Shown here piece by piece: positions 16,927 through 25,453 of a DNA stretch of 51,885 nt; the stretch's first letter is position 1; each line of letters starts with the position of its first letter. The notes beneath the pieces were generated by a model. That model did no database searches and had not been told where the DNA came from. It saw nothing but the letters and a program-made list of their open reading frames with translations. The stretch spans positions 1-51,885 of the forward strand of contig CAJCIO010000125.1 of NCBI GenBank assembly GCA_903970465.1, in the 5' to 3' direction. This stretch comes from Gammaproteobacteria bacterium (GTDB taxonomy: Bacteria > Pseudomonadota > Gammaproteobacteria > Pseudomonadales > Pseudomonadaceae). The position numbers and the translations under genes were made by a program.

Positions 16927-17112
16927 ATGAGTGATCCGCGTGACAAGGCAACCTTCAAAGCCCCGCCCACCCTGGGGGAGGGCTGCTTGAGCCGTTACGA
17001 CCCCGAGTCCCTCTCGGAAGACGACGGCACTGACTTCCCGGGAGCTGCCGAACTCTGGGAACGCACCCAGCGGCCCCGGGCACCCGCCGACACTGACGAC
17101 AGCGCCGCCTAG
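16927..17112 (+). CDS. Small acidic hypothetical protein
   Basis: Encodes 61 residues, strongly hydrophilic and acidic (MSDPRDKATFKAPPTLGEG, YDPESLSEDDGTDF), with no membrane segment, no Cys-rich motif beyond a single Cys, and probably disordered. Support for a real gene is an excellent ribosome site (GAGGAGG 5 bases before the ATG) and position 24 bases behind purU, consistent with cotranscription. Its stop overlaps the stop of the convergent YbhN-like gene. I do not recognise the family. Confidence 0.65.
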   Translation: MSDPRDKATFKAPPTLGEGCLSRYDPESLSEDDGTDFPGAAELWERTQRPRAPADTDDSAA

Positions 17113-18104
17113 CTGCGCTTGCGTCCCATCAATTTGCTCAGCAACGGACGCCCAAGCATCAGCACGAAGATTGGCCCCCCGACGATCAGGTAGAAGTAAT
17201 AGGTCACGCTGCGCCAGATCAGGATGGCAGCTGCCGCCGTCGATTTGCCGACCATGGGGGCGAGCAACGCTGCGCTGGTGAGCTCCGCCGTGCCGGCACC
17301 GCCGGGCAGCAGGCTGAATTGCCCGGCGCTGAGCGAGAGGATCTGAATCAGAAAGCTCCACGCCCACTGAAAATCCACACCCAGGCCCTGCAGCGCCAGA
17401 TACAGGATGCTGTAGCGCAGCCCCCAGTGCACGCAGGTCAGGCTGAACACCATGATCAGCGTGCTGCGTGGCAGTTTCAGGGCGTTGGTGAACGCCGCGA
17501 TGAAGCGCAGCCATTTGCGCGTCCAGCGCCAGCGCGTCGAGGATTTGAGCCTTACCCGGCGCATCAGTCGGCCGATCAGCAACATCACCTGGCGGTGCCA
17601 CACGCCCAGCGCGACGCAACCGACCAAGCTGCCCGCGACCAGGCAGGTGCTGATCACCAGCATCATCTGCTGGCTTTGGCTGATGCTATGGGCCAGCGCG
17701 TAGAACAGCACGCCGATCAGCGCACAGAGGAAGAACAGCAGATCGCTGAGTTGATCCATGGCAAACACGGCGCTGGCCTGAGCGGGTCGCACGCCGTAAC
17801 GGCTCAGCAGGGCCATGATGGTCAGCGGGCCGCCACTGCCGGCTGGCGTCGCGCACCAGGCGAACTCGGCGGACATCACCACGCCCAGGCTCTGCAGACG
17901 TGTCACCTGGCCGCGTTGATCGCCCAGCAGCAGGCGCAGGCGCAGGGTATTGAGGACCCAGCAGGCGAGGATGATACCGATCAGGCCGAGCATCCACGAC
18001 AGCGGGAAACTGCGCAGGCGCGCGAAGATCGCCGTGCCACCCAGCAACATCGGGATCAGTACCGCAGCGACGATTGCCACCAATAACCACGGCAGGCGCC
18101 TCAT
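17109..18104 (-). CDS. YbhN/UPF0104-like membrane protein (LPG synthase membrane-domain family)
   Basis: Encodes 331 residues with about eight hydrophobic helices. Typical family blocks are LGVVMSAEFAWCATPAGSGGPL, QLSDLLFFLCALIG, and the C-terminal LSLSAGQFSLLPGGAGTAELTSAALL with its conserved PGGAGTAE. This matches the flippase-like membrane domain of lysylphosphatidylglycerol synthases, without the synthase domain, so a lipid-related transport role is inferred. The start at 18104 (MRRLPWLLVAIV) has only a weak upstream site. The open frame extends to 18257 with a Pro/Arg-rich, non-family-like extension, which I left out. Confidence 0.85.
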   Translation of the reverse strand: MRRLPWLLVAIVAAVLIPMLLGGTAIFARLRSFPLSWMLGLIGIILACWVLNTLRLRLLLGDQRGQVTRLQSLGVVMSAEFAWCATPAGSGGPLTIMALLSRYGVRPAQASAVFAMDQLSDLLFFLCALIGVLFYALAHSISQSQQMMLVISTCLVAGSLVGCVALGVWHRQVMLLIGRLMRRVRLKSSTRWRWTRKWLRFIAAFTNALKLPRSTLIMVFSLTCVHWGLRYSILYLALQGLGVDFQWAWSFLIQILSLSAGQFSLLPGGAGTAELTSAALLAPMVGKSTAAAAILIWRSVTYYFYLIVGGPIFVLMLGRPLLSKLMGRKRS

Positions 18105-18297
18105 GGGACGGTTCCGGTGGTTGCCACCGACGTCAGCGCGGTCGGCATACAGGCAGGGAGGGCGGGGAGTAGAGGAAGAATCATCAGCACGGTTCGGCAA
18201 ACTCTCGAGTCGGGGCGTCCACAGGATTGACCTCCGGCGGACGTACATGTTCGCCATGATACAACGCTCACGTCCAAGGGGACTGCCCGGCTGTGTC

Positions 18298-18303
18298 TAT
18301 AAT
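18298..18303 (+). promoter_or_regulatory. Perfect -10 hexamer upstream of the 18370 gene
   Basis: TATAAT lies 67 bases before the ATG at 18370. No clear -35 hexamer stands 17 bases upstream, so only the -10 is marked. Confidence 0.4.
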
Positions 18304-18369
18304 CCGACATCGCTGCGGCGCGCCACGCGTCGATGGCGGCTCTATCAGCTGGAAACAAGGACTTGAAAC

Positions 18370-18759
18370 ATGTCCGCTCGCACACAACTTCTGCGCGGCG
18401 CCGACCTTGATGGAACCCCGGTGGCACAGGCGATGTGCCTGAACAATCGCCACGGTTTGATCGCCGGCGCGACCGTTACTGGCAGGACCGTCATCCGCTC
18501 CAAAGGCGTGGGGGTGTTTTGCGTCACCCAGTCGCCCAGCGATCTGCCCGACGTCATCCTCGCCCAGTCGGGGTTGCGCGTGCAGCACGGCTTGCGCGCG
18601 TTCACTGCCAGGGAGCATGAAAAAAGCGCCCGTAGGCGCTTTTTGTCAGGCTGGCTGGGTGTCAGGTCCCGAGCACCTTGGAGGCCAACCAGAACAGTCC
18701 CGCGGCCAGGGCCATCGAGGCTGGCAGGGTCAGTACCCAGGCCAGCAGGATGGTCTTGA
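18370..18759 (+). CDS. Hypothetical protein whose frame runs through a terminator
   Basis: Encodes 129 residues. An AAGGA lies 8 bases before the ATG and a TATAAT sits upstream. The first 80 residues have good Pseudomonas codon choice and a regular, Val/Gly-rich beta-like sequence ([44 protein letters not shown]). After residue 82 the frame crosses the hairpin at 18620-18644 and then reads antisense into the end of pitA, giving Arg/Pro-rich nonsense ([21 protein letters not shown]). The natural protein is therefore probably about 80-85 residues and its stop has been lost or shifted here. I do not recognise a family. The N-terminal part is moderately certain. Confidence 0.5.
   Translation: MSARTQLLRGADLDGTPVAQAMCLNNRHGLIAGATVTGRTVIRSKGVGVFCVTQSPSDLPDVILAQSGLRVQHGLRAFTAREHEKSARRRFLSGWLGVRSRAPWRPTRTVPRPGPSRLAGSVPRPAGWS
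18620..18644. terminator. Bidirectional terminator between the 18370 gene and pitA
   Basis: The hairpin AAAAAAGCGCC-CGTA-GGCGCTTTTT has T runs in both directions. It lies 18 bases after the pitA stop on the minus strand, and inside the open frame on the plus strand. Confidence 0.85.
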
Positions 18760-20137
18760 TGGTGCCGCCCTGCAGGCCGCTCTTGTTGGCGACCATGGTC
18801 CCGGCTACCCCGGACGACAACACATGGGTGGTCGACACGGGGAGGGCGAAGATGTTGGCCAGACCGATCATCGATGCCGTGACGATCTGCGCCGACATGC
18901 CCTGCGAGTAGGTCATGCCTTGCTTGCCGATCTTGGTGCCGATGGTCAGTACCACGCGCTTCCAGCCAACCATGGTACCGATACCCAGCGCCAGGGCGAC
19001 GGCGACCACTACCCAGAACGGTGCGTATTCGGTGGTTTCGGTCAGGTCCTTGCGCAGCTTGTCGAGGTCGGCCTTTTCGCGGGCGTCGAGCACCTTCAGC
19101 TTGCTGACCTTTTTCGCCGTGTCATCCAGGCACAGCAGGTAGCGACGCACTTCGATGCGCTTTTCTGGCGCGAGCGTGTGGTAATCCGCTACGCCGTCGA
19201 GGTTGCCCAGCAGTGCGTGGATGGTCGGCTCGGTCTGCTGTGGGTTGCAGCTGGACTGGGCCGGCAGATCAGTGTCGGAGGCCTTGCCGAGAGCCAGAAA
19301 CTCACCCAGGGTGGCACTGTTGCGCTGATAGAACTGGTTCAGGTGCGCCGTGGCGTCGCGGGTGCGTTCGATCTGATAGGTGGTGCTGTTGAGGTCCAGC
19401 ACGAACTGGCTCGGCACGATACCGATCAACACCAGCATGATCAGGCCGATGCCTTTCTGCCCATCGTTGGAACCGTGCACGAAGCTCACGGCCATGGCCG
19501 AAATTACCAGTACCAGGCGATTCCAGAACGGCGGATGCTTCTTGTCGTCGAGCTTTTTGCGCTGGTCCGGGGTCTTGTGCATCTTGGATGCCGGGCGCCA
19601 TTTTTTCAGGATCAGCAGCACCACGGCAGCGGCCAGGAAGCCGGCCACCGGCGAAAACACCAGCGAAGCACCGATATCGATAGCCTTCTGCCAGTTGACG
19701 CCATCGCCCAACGGAATGTTGTTGAGCAACGCGTTGGCAAGGCCCACTCCCAGTATCGAACCGATCAGCGTATGGGAGCTGGAGGACGGGATGCCGAAGT
19801 ACCAAGTGCCCAGGTTCCAGGCGATTGCGGCGGCGAGCAGCGAGAACACCATGGCCAGACCATGGCCGGTGTTGACGTTGATCAGCAGTTCCACCGGCAG
19901 CAGATGGACGATGGCATAGGCCACGCCGACGCCGCCCAGCAATACGCCGAGGAAGTTGAATATCCCCGAGAAGAGTACCGCCAGTTGTGGTGGCATGGCC
20001 TTGGTATAAATGACTGTGGCCACCGCGTTGGCAGTGTCATGAAAGCCATTGATGAACTCGAAGGCGAGGACGAACGTCAGGGCGAGAATGAGGCTTATCA
20101 CCACCCAGGCGTCGAGGCCGCTGAATAATTCGATCAT
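18662..20137 (-). CDS. pitA: Low-affinity inorganic phosphate transporter (Pit family)
   Basis: Proton-coupled uptake of metal-phosphate across the inner membrane. Encodes 491 residues, the usual bacterial PitA size. The duplicated PHO4 signatures are [23 protein letters not shown] near the N terminus and [22 protein letters not shown] in the second half. [13 protein letters not shown] and [17 protein letters not shown] form the paired Ser/Thr-His loops. A long cytoplasmic loop of about 130 residues ([22 protein letters not shown] to [11 protein letters not shown]) separates the halves. It is monocistronic and ends at a strong hairpin. Confidence 0.95.
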   Translation of the reverse strand: MIELFSGLDAWVVISLILALTFVLAFEFINGFHDTANAVATVIYTKAMPPQLAVLFSGIFNFLGVLLGGVGVAYAIVHLLPVELLINVNTGHGLAMVFSLLAAAIAWNLGTWYFGIPSSSSHTLIGSILGVGLANALLNNIPLGDGVNWQKAIDIGASLVFSPVAGFLAAAVVLLILKKWRPASKMHKTPDQRKKLDDKKHPPFWNRLVLVISAMAVSFVHGSNDGQKGIGLIMLVLIGIVPSQFVLDLNSTTYQIERTRDATAHLNQFYQRNSATLGEFLALGKASDTDLPAQSSCNPQQTEPTIHALLGNLDGVADYHTLAPEKRIEVRRYLLCLDDTAKKVSKLKVLDAREKADLDKLRKDLTETTEYAPFWVVVAVALALGIGTMVGWKRVVLTIGTKIGKQGMTYSQGMSAQIVTASMIGLANIFALPVSTTHVLSSGVAGTMVANKSGLQGGTIKTILLAWVLTLPASMALAAGLFWLASKVLGT

Positions 20138-20442
20138 GAAGGTTTTGTGACCAGTTCAAAGGGGGCGCGATTATGCCAGAAAACCTTGGCTTTCGATGCA
20201 CCACTGACCAACCGTTCGAGCGGTTCGAATATTCAAGAATGATGTCGCCTGCCGCATCGATGTGCAGGCCAAGGCATGCTGCTACCTTGAATCCCCCTTT
20301 AAAACGGGGACTCGACCAGGCTGGGTCACTTTCAAACGATCGTATGAAAATAGTGTAGGCACGATTGCCTACACGGCTTTCAAAATATTCCCGTATTCAG
20401 CGGACTGCAGTCAGCTGGCGGCAGATCTGCCGCGCAAGCCCG
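20138..20442. other. Gap with one perfect inverted repeat
   Basis: No gene is seen. An 8-bp perfect repeat (GTGTAGGC at 20353-20360, GCCTACAC at 20367-20374) lies downstream of the small minus-strand gene at 20443. It lacks a convincing T run, so it could be a weak terminator or an operator. Confidence 0.4.
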
Positions 20443-20667
20443 CTACCATCGGAGCGGATTGTCAATTTCCGCAGGCGCTTGCTTGAGTTCCAGCTCGATC
20501 TTTTGCAGTTCCTGCTGGAAGGCTTGATCCTGAACCGTAGCCCTTTTACGCCAAGGTTTACGCTCTGGGTCCGGTTGGGCGGCATAAGTGGTGATTTCAC
20601 CGCCGTAAACATCCTTGTAACGTTGTTCCTGGCGCTCGAGTTCTGCGCGCAGTTCGTCTTTCGTCAC
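20443..20667 (-). CDS. Small charged hypothetical protein
   Basis: Encodes 74 residues from a GTG start with AGGT six bases upstream. The product is highly charged and helical (TKDELRAELERQEQRYKDVYGG, QDQAFQQELQKIELELKQAP) with a central segment containing Tyr-Ala-Ala-Gln-Pro. No membrane segment or signal. It resembles a short conserved hypothetical protein of Pseudomonas, recalled without a name. No operon partner is close. Confidence 0.6.
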   Translation of the reverse strand: MTKDELRAELERQEQRYKDVYGGEITTYAAQPDPERKPWRKRATVQDQAFQQELQKIELELKQAPAEIDNPLRW

Positions 20668-21166
20668 GTTATTACCTGATTAATTAATAAGACCCATTCG
20701 GACGGATTATCCTTGCGCCTGACCAGCCCGCGGCATTAATGGCAGGGGATGGTCGAGGATGCACGGGCTGCGGCGTCCAAAGGTATTGCTGTCGCAGCGA
20801 CAGAGTCGGTCGCCGCCGATAGGGCATGTGCGGATCCTGGCGTTTTCCAGGAGGGGCGGCATGCAAACCGGTCGAGCGTGCCCGCGATAACCACTGTTTT
20901 GCAGATGATTGGATGATCGCAGGGGTCTTTCGTCAAGGCGCCGATTATAGCAAGGGCGCACTGGAACACTATCCTCTCACCGGCTCGGAAGGTAATTCAA
21001 ACGCTGCATTTTGTTTCAGCGTGCCGGATATGTCATAACTTAATCCGTAAACCCTTGCCGTGTAAAGTTTGAGGTTAAAGGTATTTAAAAGTTTCAGTTT
21101 ATTAGCAGATGTTGCATGCATCGGAAAATGCATTCTGCTCCGGTGGCCTGTCGTCAGCGCGGGGGT
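20668..21166. other. Unassigned gap upstream of pcaR
   Basis: About 500 bases without a convincing gene. Several short frames exist on both strands but none has a ribosome site with good codon use. On the minus strand a perfect TATAAT is read from 20944-20949, and downstream lie several short inverted repeats (for example GTCGCAGCGACA near 20790), so a non-coding transcript on that strand is conceivable. The stretch 21030-21120 is AT-rich and belongs to the pcaR control region. Confidence 0.35.
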
Positions 21167-21170
21167 GTTG

Positions 21171-21198
21171 CGATAATCGGTCGGCGGTTCGATAATCG
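21171..21198 (+). promoter_or_regulatory. Paired PcaR-type operator upstream of pcaR
   Basis: Two identical CGATAATCG cores, at 21171-21179 and 21190-21198, start 19 bp apart. The second lies in GTTCGATAATCGCCC, close to the 15-bp PcaR box known from P. putida pca promoters. It lies 61 bases before the pcaR ATG, which suits autoregulation. Confidence 0.75.
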
Positions 21199-21258
21199 CC
21201 CAAGGCCGCCACGTGCCACTCGGCACCTGGACCAAATCCGAGCAGTCAGGAATTGCGC

Positions 21259-22101
21259 ATGAACGACAAATTACGTAGCGCCTTCACTTCTTTGGCGCCG
21301 CCTATCGTTGCTTCGGCAGCCAAGCGCATTCAGGCGTTTGCCGGCGATCCGGACTTCATGACCTCGCTGGCTCGCGGGCTGGCGGTGGTACAGGCTTTCC
21401 AGGAGCGCAAGCGCCACCTGACCATTGCCCAGATCAGCCATCGCACGGAAATCCCCCGGGCTGCCGTGCGCCGCTGTCTGCATACCCTGATCAAACTTGG
21501 CTACGCCACCACCGACGGGCGCACCTATTCGCTGCTGCCCAAGGTGCTGACACTTGGCCATGCCTACCTCTCTTCGACGCCATTGGCCGTATCGGCGCAG
21601 CCGTACCTGGATCGCACCAGCGAGCAACTGCACGAAGCCTGCAACATGGCCACGCTCGAAGGCGACGACATTCTTTATATAGCGCGTTCCGCCACTACCC
21701 AGCGATTGATTTCGGTGGACCTCTCGGTGGGTGGGCGTCTGCCGGCCTATTGCACGTCCATGGGGCGCATCCTGCTGTCGGCGCTGGATGACGCAACCCT
21801 GCAGGAATATTTGAACAATGTTGAATTGCAGCCCAAGACCAGTCGTACCCTGACCGACCCCGAGGCGCTGTTCGCCTGTCTGCAGCAAGTGCGCGAGCAG
21901 GGGTGGTGCATCGTTGACCAAGAGCTCGAACAAGGTCTTCGCTCGATTGCGGTGCCGGTGTATGACGCGTCTGGTCAGGTACTTGCAGCGCTGAATGTGA
22001 GCACCCATGCCGGACGGGTTCCGCGCAGTGAACTGGAAACCCGCTTCTTGCCGATTCTGCTGAGCGCCAGCCGCGAACTGAGTGCGCAGCTGTTCAGATA
22101 G
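21259..22101 (+). CDS. pcaR: IclR-family regulator PcaR of the beta-ketoadipate pathway
   Basis: Encodes 280 residues. The N-terminal winged helix (about 33-95: DFMTSLARGLAVVQAF, HLTIAQISHRTEIPRAAVRRCLHTLIKLGY) is followed by the IclR effector domain (AYLSSTPLAVSAQPYLDRTSEQLHEACNMATLEGDDILYIAR, LPAYCTSMGRILLSAL, GWCIVDQELEQGLRSIAVPV). The sequence is very close to P. putida PcaR as I remember it. PcaR responds to beta-ketoadipate and activates pca genes. The start at 21259 follows AGGAA; a TTG two codons earlier is less likely. Paired operators stand before pcaR, pcaK and pcaF. Confidence 0.96.
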   Translation: MNDKLRSAFTSLAPPIVASAAKRIQAFAGDPDFMTSLARGLAVVQAFQERKRHLTIAQISHRTEIPRAAVRRCLHTLIKLGYATTDGRTYSLLPKVLTLGHAYLSSTPLAVSAQPYLDRTSEQLHEACNMATLEGDDILYIARSATTQRLISVDLSVGGRLPAYCTSMGRILLSALDDATLQEYLNNVELQPKTSRTLTDPEALFACLQQVREQGWCIVDQELEQGLRSIAVPVYDASGQVLAALNVSTHAGRVPRSELETRFLPILLSASRELSAQLFR

Positions 22102-22169
22102 GGGCTCCGTCAACAGGCCGCAATTCGACACGCAGCATCGCTATGACAGGCCGGCCAACGATTAATGTC

Positions 22170-22197
22170 CGATAAACGCACGGATATGCGTTTGTCG
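22170..22197 (+). promoter_or_regulatory. Paired PcaR-type operator upstream of pcaK
   Basis: CGATAAACG (22170-22178) and its inverted partner CGTTTGTCG (22189-22197) again start 19 bp apart. The surrounding GTCCGATAAACGCAC matches the 15-bp PcaR box GTTCGATAATCGCAC at 13 of 15 positions. It is about 240 bases before pcaK. Confidence 0.6.
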
Positions 22198-22437
22198 AAT
22201 TGACGGCCACGAGCCCGGCTCATTAATGTCCTCGCCACGGATCGGTCCCCCGCGATCCACAATAATAATGAGCGAGAGGCAAGGCCACCATGACCCATCT
22301 CCAGCACGTGCATCGCCCACGTACACCTGATTTCGGTTTCCAAGAGCGCTGATCAAAGCCTTTGCATCGCAACACCTGTGCCGCGCCATGCTCGGTACGG
22401 ACGCCCTGTGCGTCACACTATAAAACGGATAAAAACC
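22198..22437 (+). other. Long pcaK leader with a possible 20-codon upstream frame
   Basis: If transcription starts near the PcaR operator, pcaK has a leader of about 240 bases. It contains a small frame at 22290-22352 (MTHLQHVHRPRTPDFGFQER) with AAGG six bases before its ATG. No clear terminator-like hairpin is seen. Whether the frame is translated cannot be told. Confidence 0.3.
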
Positions 22438-23784
22438 ATGAACAGTCCCGAAAACATAGTCGGACAGTGCCTCGACGTACAGTCCTTCATCAATGCCAGC
22501 CCGATCTCTCGCTACCAGTGGCGAGTGGTCATCTTGTGTTTCCTGATCGTTTTTCTCGATGGCCTGGACACCGCGGCCATGGGTTTCATCGCGCCTGCGT
22601 TGTCCCAGGACTGGGGGATAGATCGCGCGAGCCTGGGGCCGGTGATGAGTGCCGCGCTGATCGGCATGGTGTTCGGCGCCTTGGGTTCCGGGCCGTTGGC
22701 CGACCGCTTCGGGCGCAAAGGTGTATTGGTCGGTGCGGTGCTGGTATTCGGCGTGTTCAGTCTGGCCTCGGCGTTCAGTGGCAATGTCCAGGAACTGCTC
22801 ATCCTGCGCTTCCTCACCGGGCTTGGCCTGGGGGCGGGTATGCCCAACGCCACTACGCTGTTGTCTGAATACACCCCGGAACGCAAGAAGTCGCTGTTGG
22901 TGACCAGTATGTTCTGCGGCTTCAATCTGGGGATGGCCGGTGGCGGGTTTATCTCCGCCAAGTTGATTCCCGCCTTTGGCTGGCACGCGCTGTTACTGAT
23001 TGGCGGCATCCTGCCGTTGATCCTGTGCGTGGTGCTGTTGTTCTGGCTGCCGGAGTCGGCGCGTTTTCTGGTGGTGCGCAATCGCGGCACCGACAAGGTG
23101 CGCCAGGTGCTGGCGCCTATCGAGCCCGTCCAGGTGGCACAGGCCGGCAGCTTCAGTGTGCCGGAGCAGCAGACGGTAAAATCGCGCAACGTGTTGGCGG
23201 TGATCTTCTCGGGCACCTACAGCACCGGCACCCTGCTGCTGTGGCTGACGTATTTCATGGGCCTGGTGATCGTCTATCTGCTGACCAGCTGGCTGCCGAC
23301 GCTGATGCGCGACAACGGCGCAAGCATGGAACAGGCGGCCTTCATCGGCGCCTTGTTCCAGTTCGGCGGCGTGCTGAGTGCGGTGGGCGTGGGCTGGGCC
23401 ATGGACCGCTTCAATCCGCACAAGGTCATCGGCACGTTCTATCTGCTGGCCGGGGTATTTGCCTACGCCGTGGGTCAGAGCCTGGGTCACATCACGGTGC
23501 TGGCCACTCTGGTGCTGGTCGCCGGGATGTGCGTCAACGGTGCACAGTCGGCGATGCCATCGCTGGCGGCGCGCTTCTACCCGACCCAGGGCCGTGCCAC
23601 GGGCGTATCGTGGATGCTCGGTATCGGACGCTTCGGCGCCATTCTCGGGGCCTGGATCGGCGCTACGCTATTAGGTCTGGGCTGGAATTTCGAGCAAGTA
23701 CTCACTGCCTTGGTCGTGCCCGCTGCGGTGGCTTGCAGCGCCGTAGTCATCAAAGGGATGGTCAGCCACGCCGATGCAACCTGA
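22438..23784 (+). CDS. pcaK: 4-Hydroxybenzoate/protocatechuate transporter and chemoreceptor PcaK
   Basis: An inner-membrane MFS aromatic-acid:proton symporter. Its 448 residues equal the known PcaK length. In the first helix the DGLD motif places Asp41 and Asp44 exactly where the functional aspartates of PcaK lie. The loop 2-3 motif is GPLADRFGRKGVLVG, and the second-half repeat is VGWAMDRFNPHKVIG. The family signature stretch FLTGLGLGAGMPNATTLLSEY and LPESARFLVV are present. In P. putida PcaK also mediates chemotaxis to 4-hydroxybenzoate. Start MNSPENIVGQ; a longer in-frame extension to 22378 is not family-like. It follows pcaR on the same strand. Confidence 0.96.
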   Translation: MNSPENIVGQCLDVQSFINASPISRYQWRVVILCFLIVFLDGLDTAAMGFIAPALSQDWGIDRASLGPVMSAALIGMVFGALGSGPLADRFGRKGVLVGAVLVFGVFSLASAFSGNVQELLILRFLTGLGLGAGMPNATTLLSEYTPERKKSLLVTSMFCGFNLGMAGGGFISAKLIPAFGWHALLLIGGILPLILCVVLLFWLPESARFLVVRNRGTDKVRQVLAPIEPVQVAQAGSFSVPEQQTVKSRNVLAVIFSGTYSTGTLLLWLTYFMGLVIVYLLTSWLPTLMRDNGASMEQAAFIGALFQFGGVLSAVGVGWAMDRFNPHKVIGTFYLLAGVFAYAVGQSLGHITVLATLVLVAGMCVNGAQSAMPSLAARFYPTQGRATGVSWMLGIGRFGAILGAWIGATLLGLGWNFEQVLTALVVPAAVACSAVVIKGMVSHADAT

Positions 23785-23795
23785 GCATCTTTGTT

Positions 23796-23823
23796 CGATA
23801 ATCGAACCGATAGTCGATTATCG
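23796..23823 (+). promoter_or_regulatory. Paired PcaR-type operator upstream of pcaF
   Basis: The perfect palindrome GTTCGATAATCGAAC (23793-23807) has its CGATAATCG core at 23796-23804. A second core, CGATTATCG, at 23815-23823 starts 19 bp later, and a near-match CGATAGTCG (23808-23816) overlaps between them. The site lies about 120 bases before pcaF. Confidence 0.8.
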
Positions 23824-23944
23824 GATTGTTTGCCGTGCGGGAGACGCTTACTCTGCTGCACTTTGCGGCGCATGCCTCGCGCCTTTTTTATTCTGCACTG
23901 TCTAATCTGCCTCAGGCCTGTGAAGGCCCAGTACCAGGAGAAGC

Positions 23945-25150
23945 ATGATGCGTGATGTCTTTATCTGCGATGCCATTCGTACCCCTATCGGTCGCTTCGG
24001 CGGTGGTCTGTCCGGCGTGCGTGCCGATGACCTGGCTGCGGCACCGATCAAGGCGCTGATCGAGCGCAACCCCTCGGTGCAATGGGATCAGGTGGATGAA
24101 GTGTTCTTCGGCTGCGCCAACCAGGCCGGTGAAGACAACCGCAACGTCGCGCGCATGGCCGCCTTGCTCGCTGGTCTGCCGGAGAGCATCCCGGGTGTGA
24201 CCCTCAATCGCCTGTGCGCCTCGGGCATGGATGCCGTCGGCACCGCCTTCCGCGCCATCGCCTGTGGCGAGATGGAGCTGGCGATTGCCGGCGGCGTGGA
24301 ATCGATGTCCCGTGCGCCGTTCGTGATGGGCAAGGCCGACGCGGCGTTTTCGCGCAACATGAAGCTCGAAGACACCACCATCGGCTGGCGCTTCGTCAAC
24401 CCGCTGATGAAGGCCCAGTATGGTGTCGACGCCATGCCGCAGACCGCCGACAACGTCGCCGACGATTACCAGGTTTCGCGCGCCGATCAGGACGCCTTCG
24501 CCCTGCGCAGCCAGCAGCGTACCGCCGCTGCTCAGGCAGCGGGCTTTTTTGCCGAAGAGATCGTGCCGGTGCGTATCGCCCATAAAAAGGGTGAAACCAT
24601 CGTCGACACGGACGAGCATCCACGGGCTGATACCAGCCTCGAGACCCTGGCCAAGCTCAAGCCCGTCAATGGTGCCGACAAGACCGTCACCGCTGGCAAC
24701 GCCTCGGGTGTGAATGACGGTGCTGCGGCGATGATCCTCGCGTCGGCAGAAGCGGTGAAAAAACATGGCTTGACCGCACGAGCTCGGGTCCTCGGCATGG
24801 CCAGCGCTGCAGTCGCCCCGCGAGTCATGGGCATCGGCCCGGTGCCAGCAGTGCTCAAGCTCACTGAGCGCCTCGGTCTGGCGGTCAGCGACTTTGACGT
24901 CATCGAACTCAATGAGGCCTTCGCCAGCCAAGGCCTGGCCGTACTGCGTGGCCTGGGCCTGGCCGACGATGCGCCGCAGGTCAACCCGAATGGCGGCGCC
25001 ATCGCTTTGGGCCACCCGTTGGGCATGAGCGGCGCGCGGTTGATCCTCACTGCCTTGCATCACCTGGAAAAAACTGGCGGCAAGAAAGGCCTGGCGACTA
25101 TGTGCGTCGGCGTTGGCCAGGGCTTGGCGCTGGCGATCGAACGGGTTTGA
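23945..25150 (+). CDS. pcaF: Beta-ketoadipyl-CoA thiolase
   Basis: Cleaves beta-ketoadipyl-CoA with CoA to succinyl-CoA and acetyl-CoA, the last step of the pathway. Encodes 401 residues. The nucleophilic Cys91 lies in LNRLCASGMDAVG. The second thiolase signature ELNEAFASQGLAV, the GGAIALGHPLGMSGARL block with the catalytic His, and the C-terminal catalytic Cys387 in MCVGVGQGLA are present. Two ATGs are adjacent; AGGAG is 4 bases from the first and 7 from the second (23948), so the product may lack one Met. The CoA-transferase genes pcaIJ that feed it are not in the window. Confidence 0.97.
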   Translation: MMRDVFICDAIRTPIGRFGGGLSGVRADDLAAAPIKALIERNPSVQWDQVDEVFFGCANQAGEDNRNVARMAALLAGLPESIPGVTLNRLCASGMDAVGTAFRAIACGEMELAIAGGVESMSRAPFVMGKADAAFSRNMKLEDTTIGWRFVNPLMKAQYGVDAMPQTADNVADDYQVSRADQDAFALRSQQRTAAAQAAGFFAEEIVPVRIAHKKGETIVDTDEHPRADTSLETLAKLKPVNGADKTVTAGNASGVNDGAAAMILASAEAVKKHGLTARARVLGMASAAVAPRVMGIGPVPAVLKLTERLGLAVSDFDVIELNEAFASQGLAVLRGLGLADDAPQVNPNGGAIALGHPLGMSGARLILTALHHLEKTGGKKGLATMCVGVGQGLALAIERV

Positions 25151-25170
25151 ATTTTTGGGTGGCAGGGCTG

Positions 25171-25243
25171 ACCTCTTCGCGGGCTAGCCTGCTCCCACAG
25201 GCGACAGGCCACTGTGGGAGCAAAGCTTGCTCGCGAAGAGGCC
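25171..25243. repeat. REP pair (REPIN) between pcaF and pcaT
   Basis: Two inverted REP-type units, CCTCTTCGCGGGCTAGCC with TGCTCCCACAG, and CTGTGGGAGCAAAG with CTTGCTCGCGAAGAGG, flank an 11-base spacer. This is the usual Pseudomonas doublet and can form one long hairpin in RNA. The remaining gap to pcaT (25244-25453) has no gene but probably a pcaT promoter. Confidence 0.85.
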
Positions 25244-25453
25244 CTTGAAATCACCCGACAACAAGCAGCAACAATGCCGGTGCCATCAGGCACTGGTGTG
25301 TTCACCCCAGCTAAACCAGGGTGAGCTAGTCGATCACCCAAACCCTTTTGTGCCTCCACGCAAGGCAGAAACGGGTTTGGGTAATTGCCTTGTGCCATGA
25401 GGATGTTACGGTATGTGTCTAAACCGTTAGTACCCTCAACGAGTGAGCAAAAA

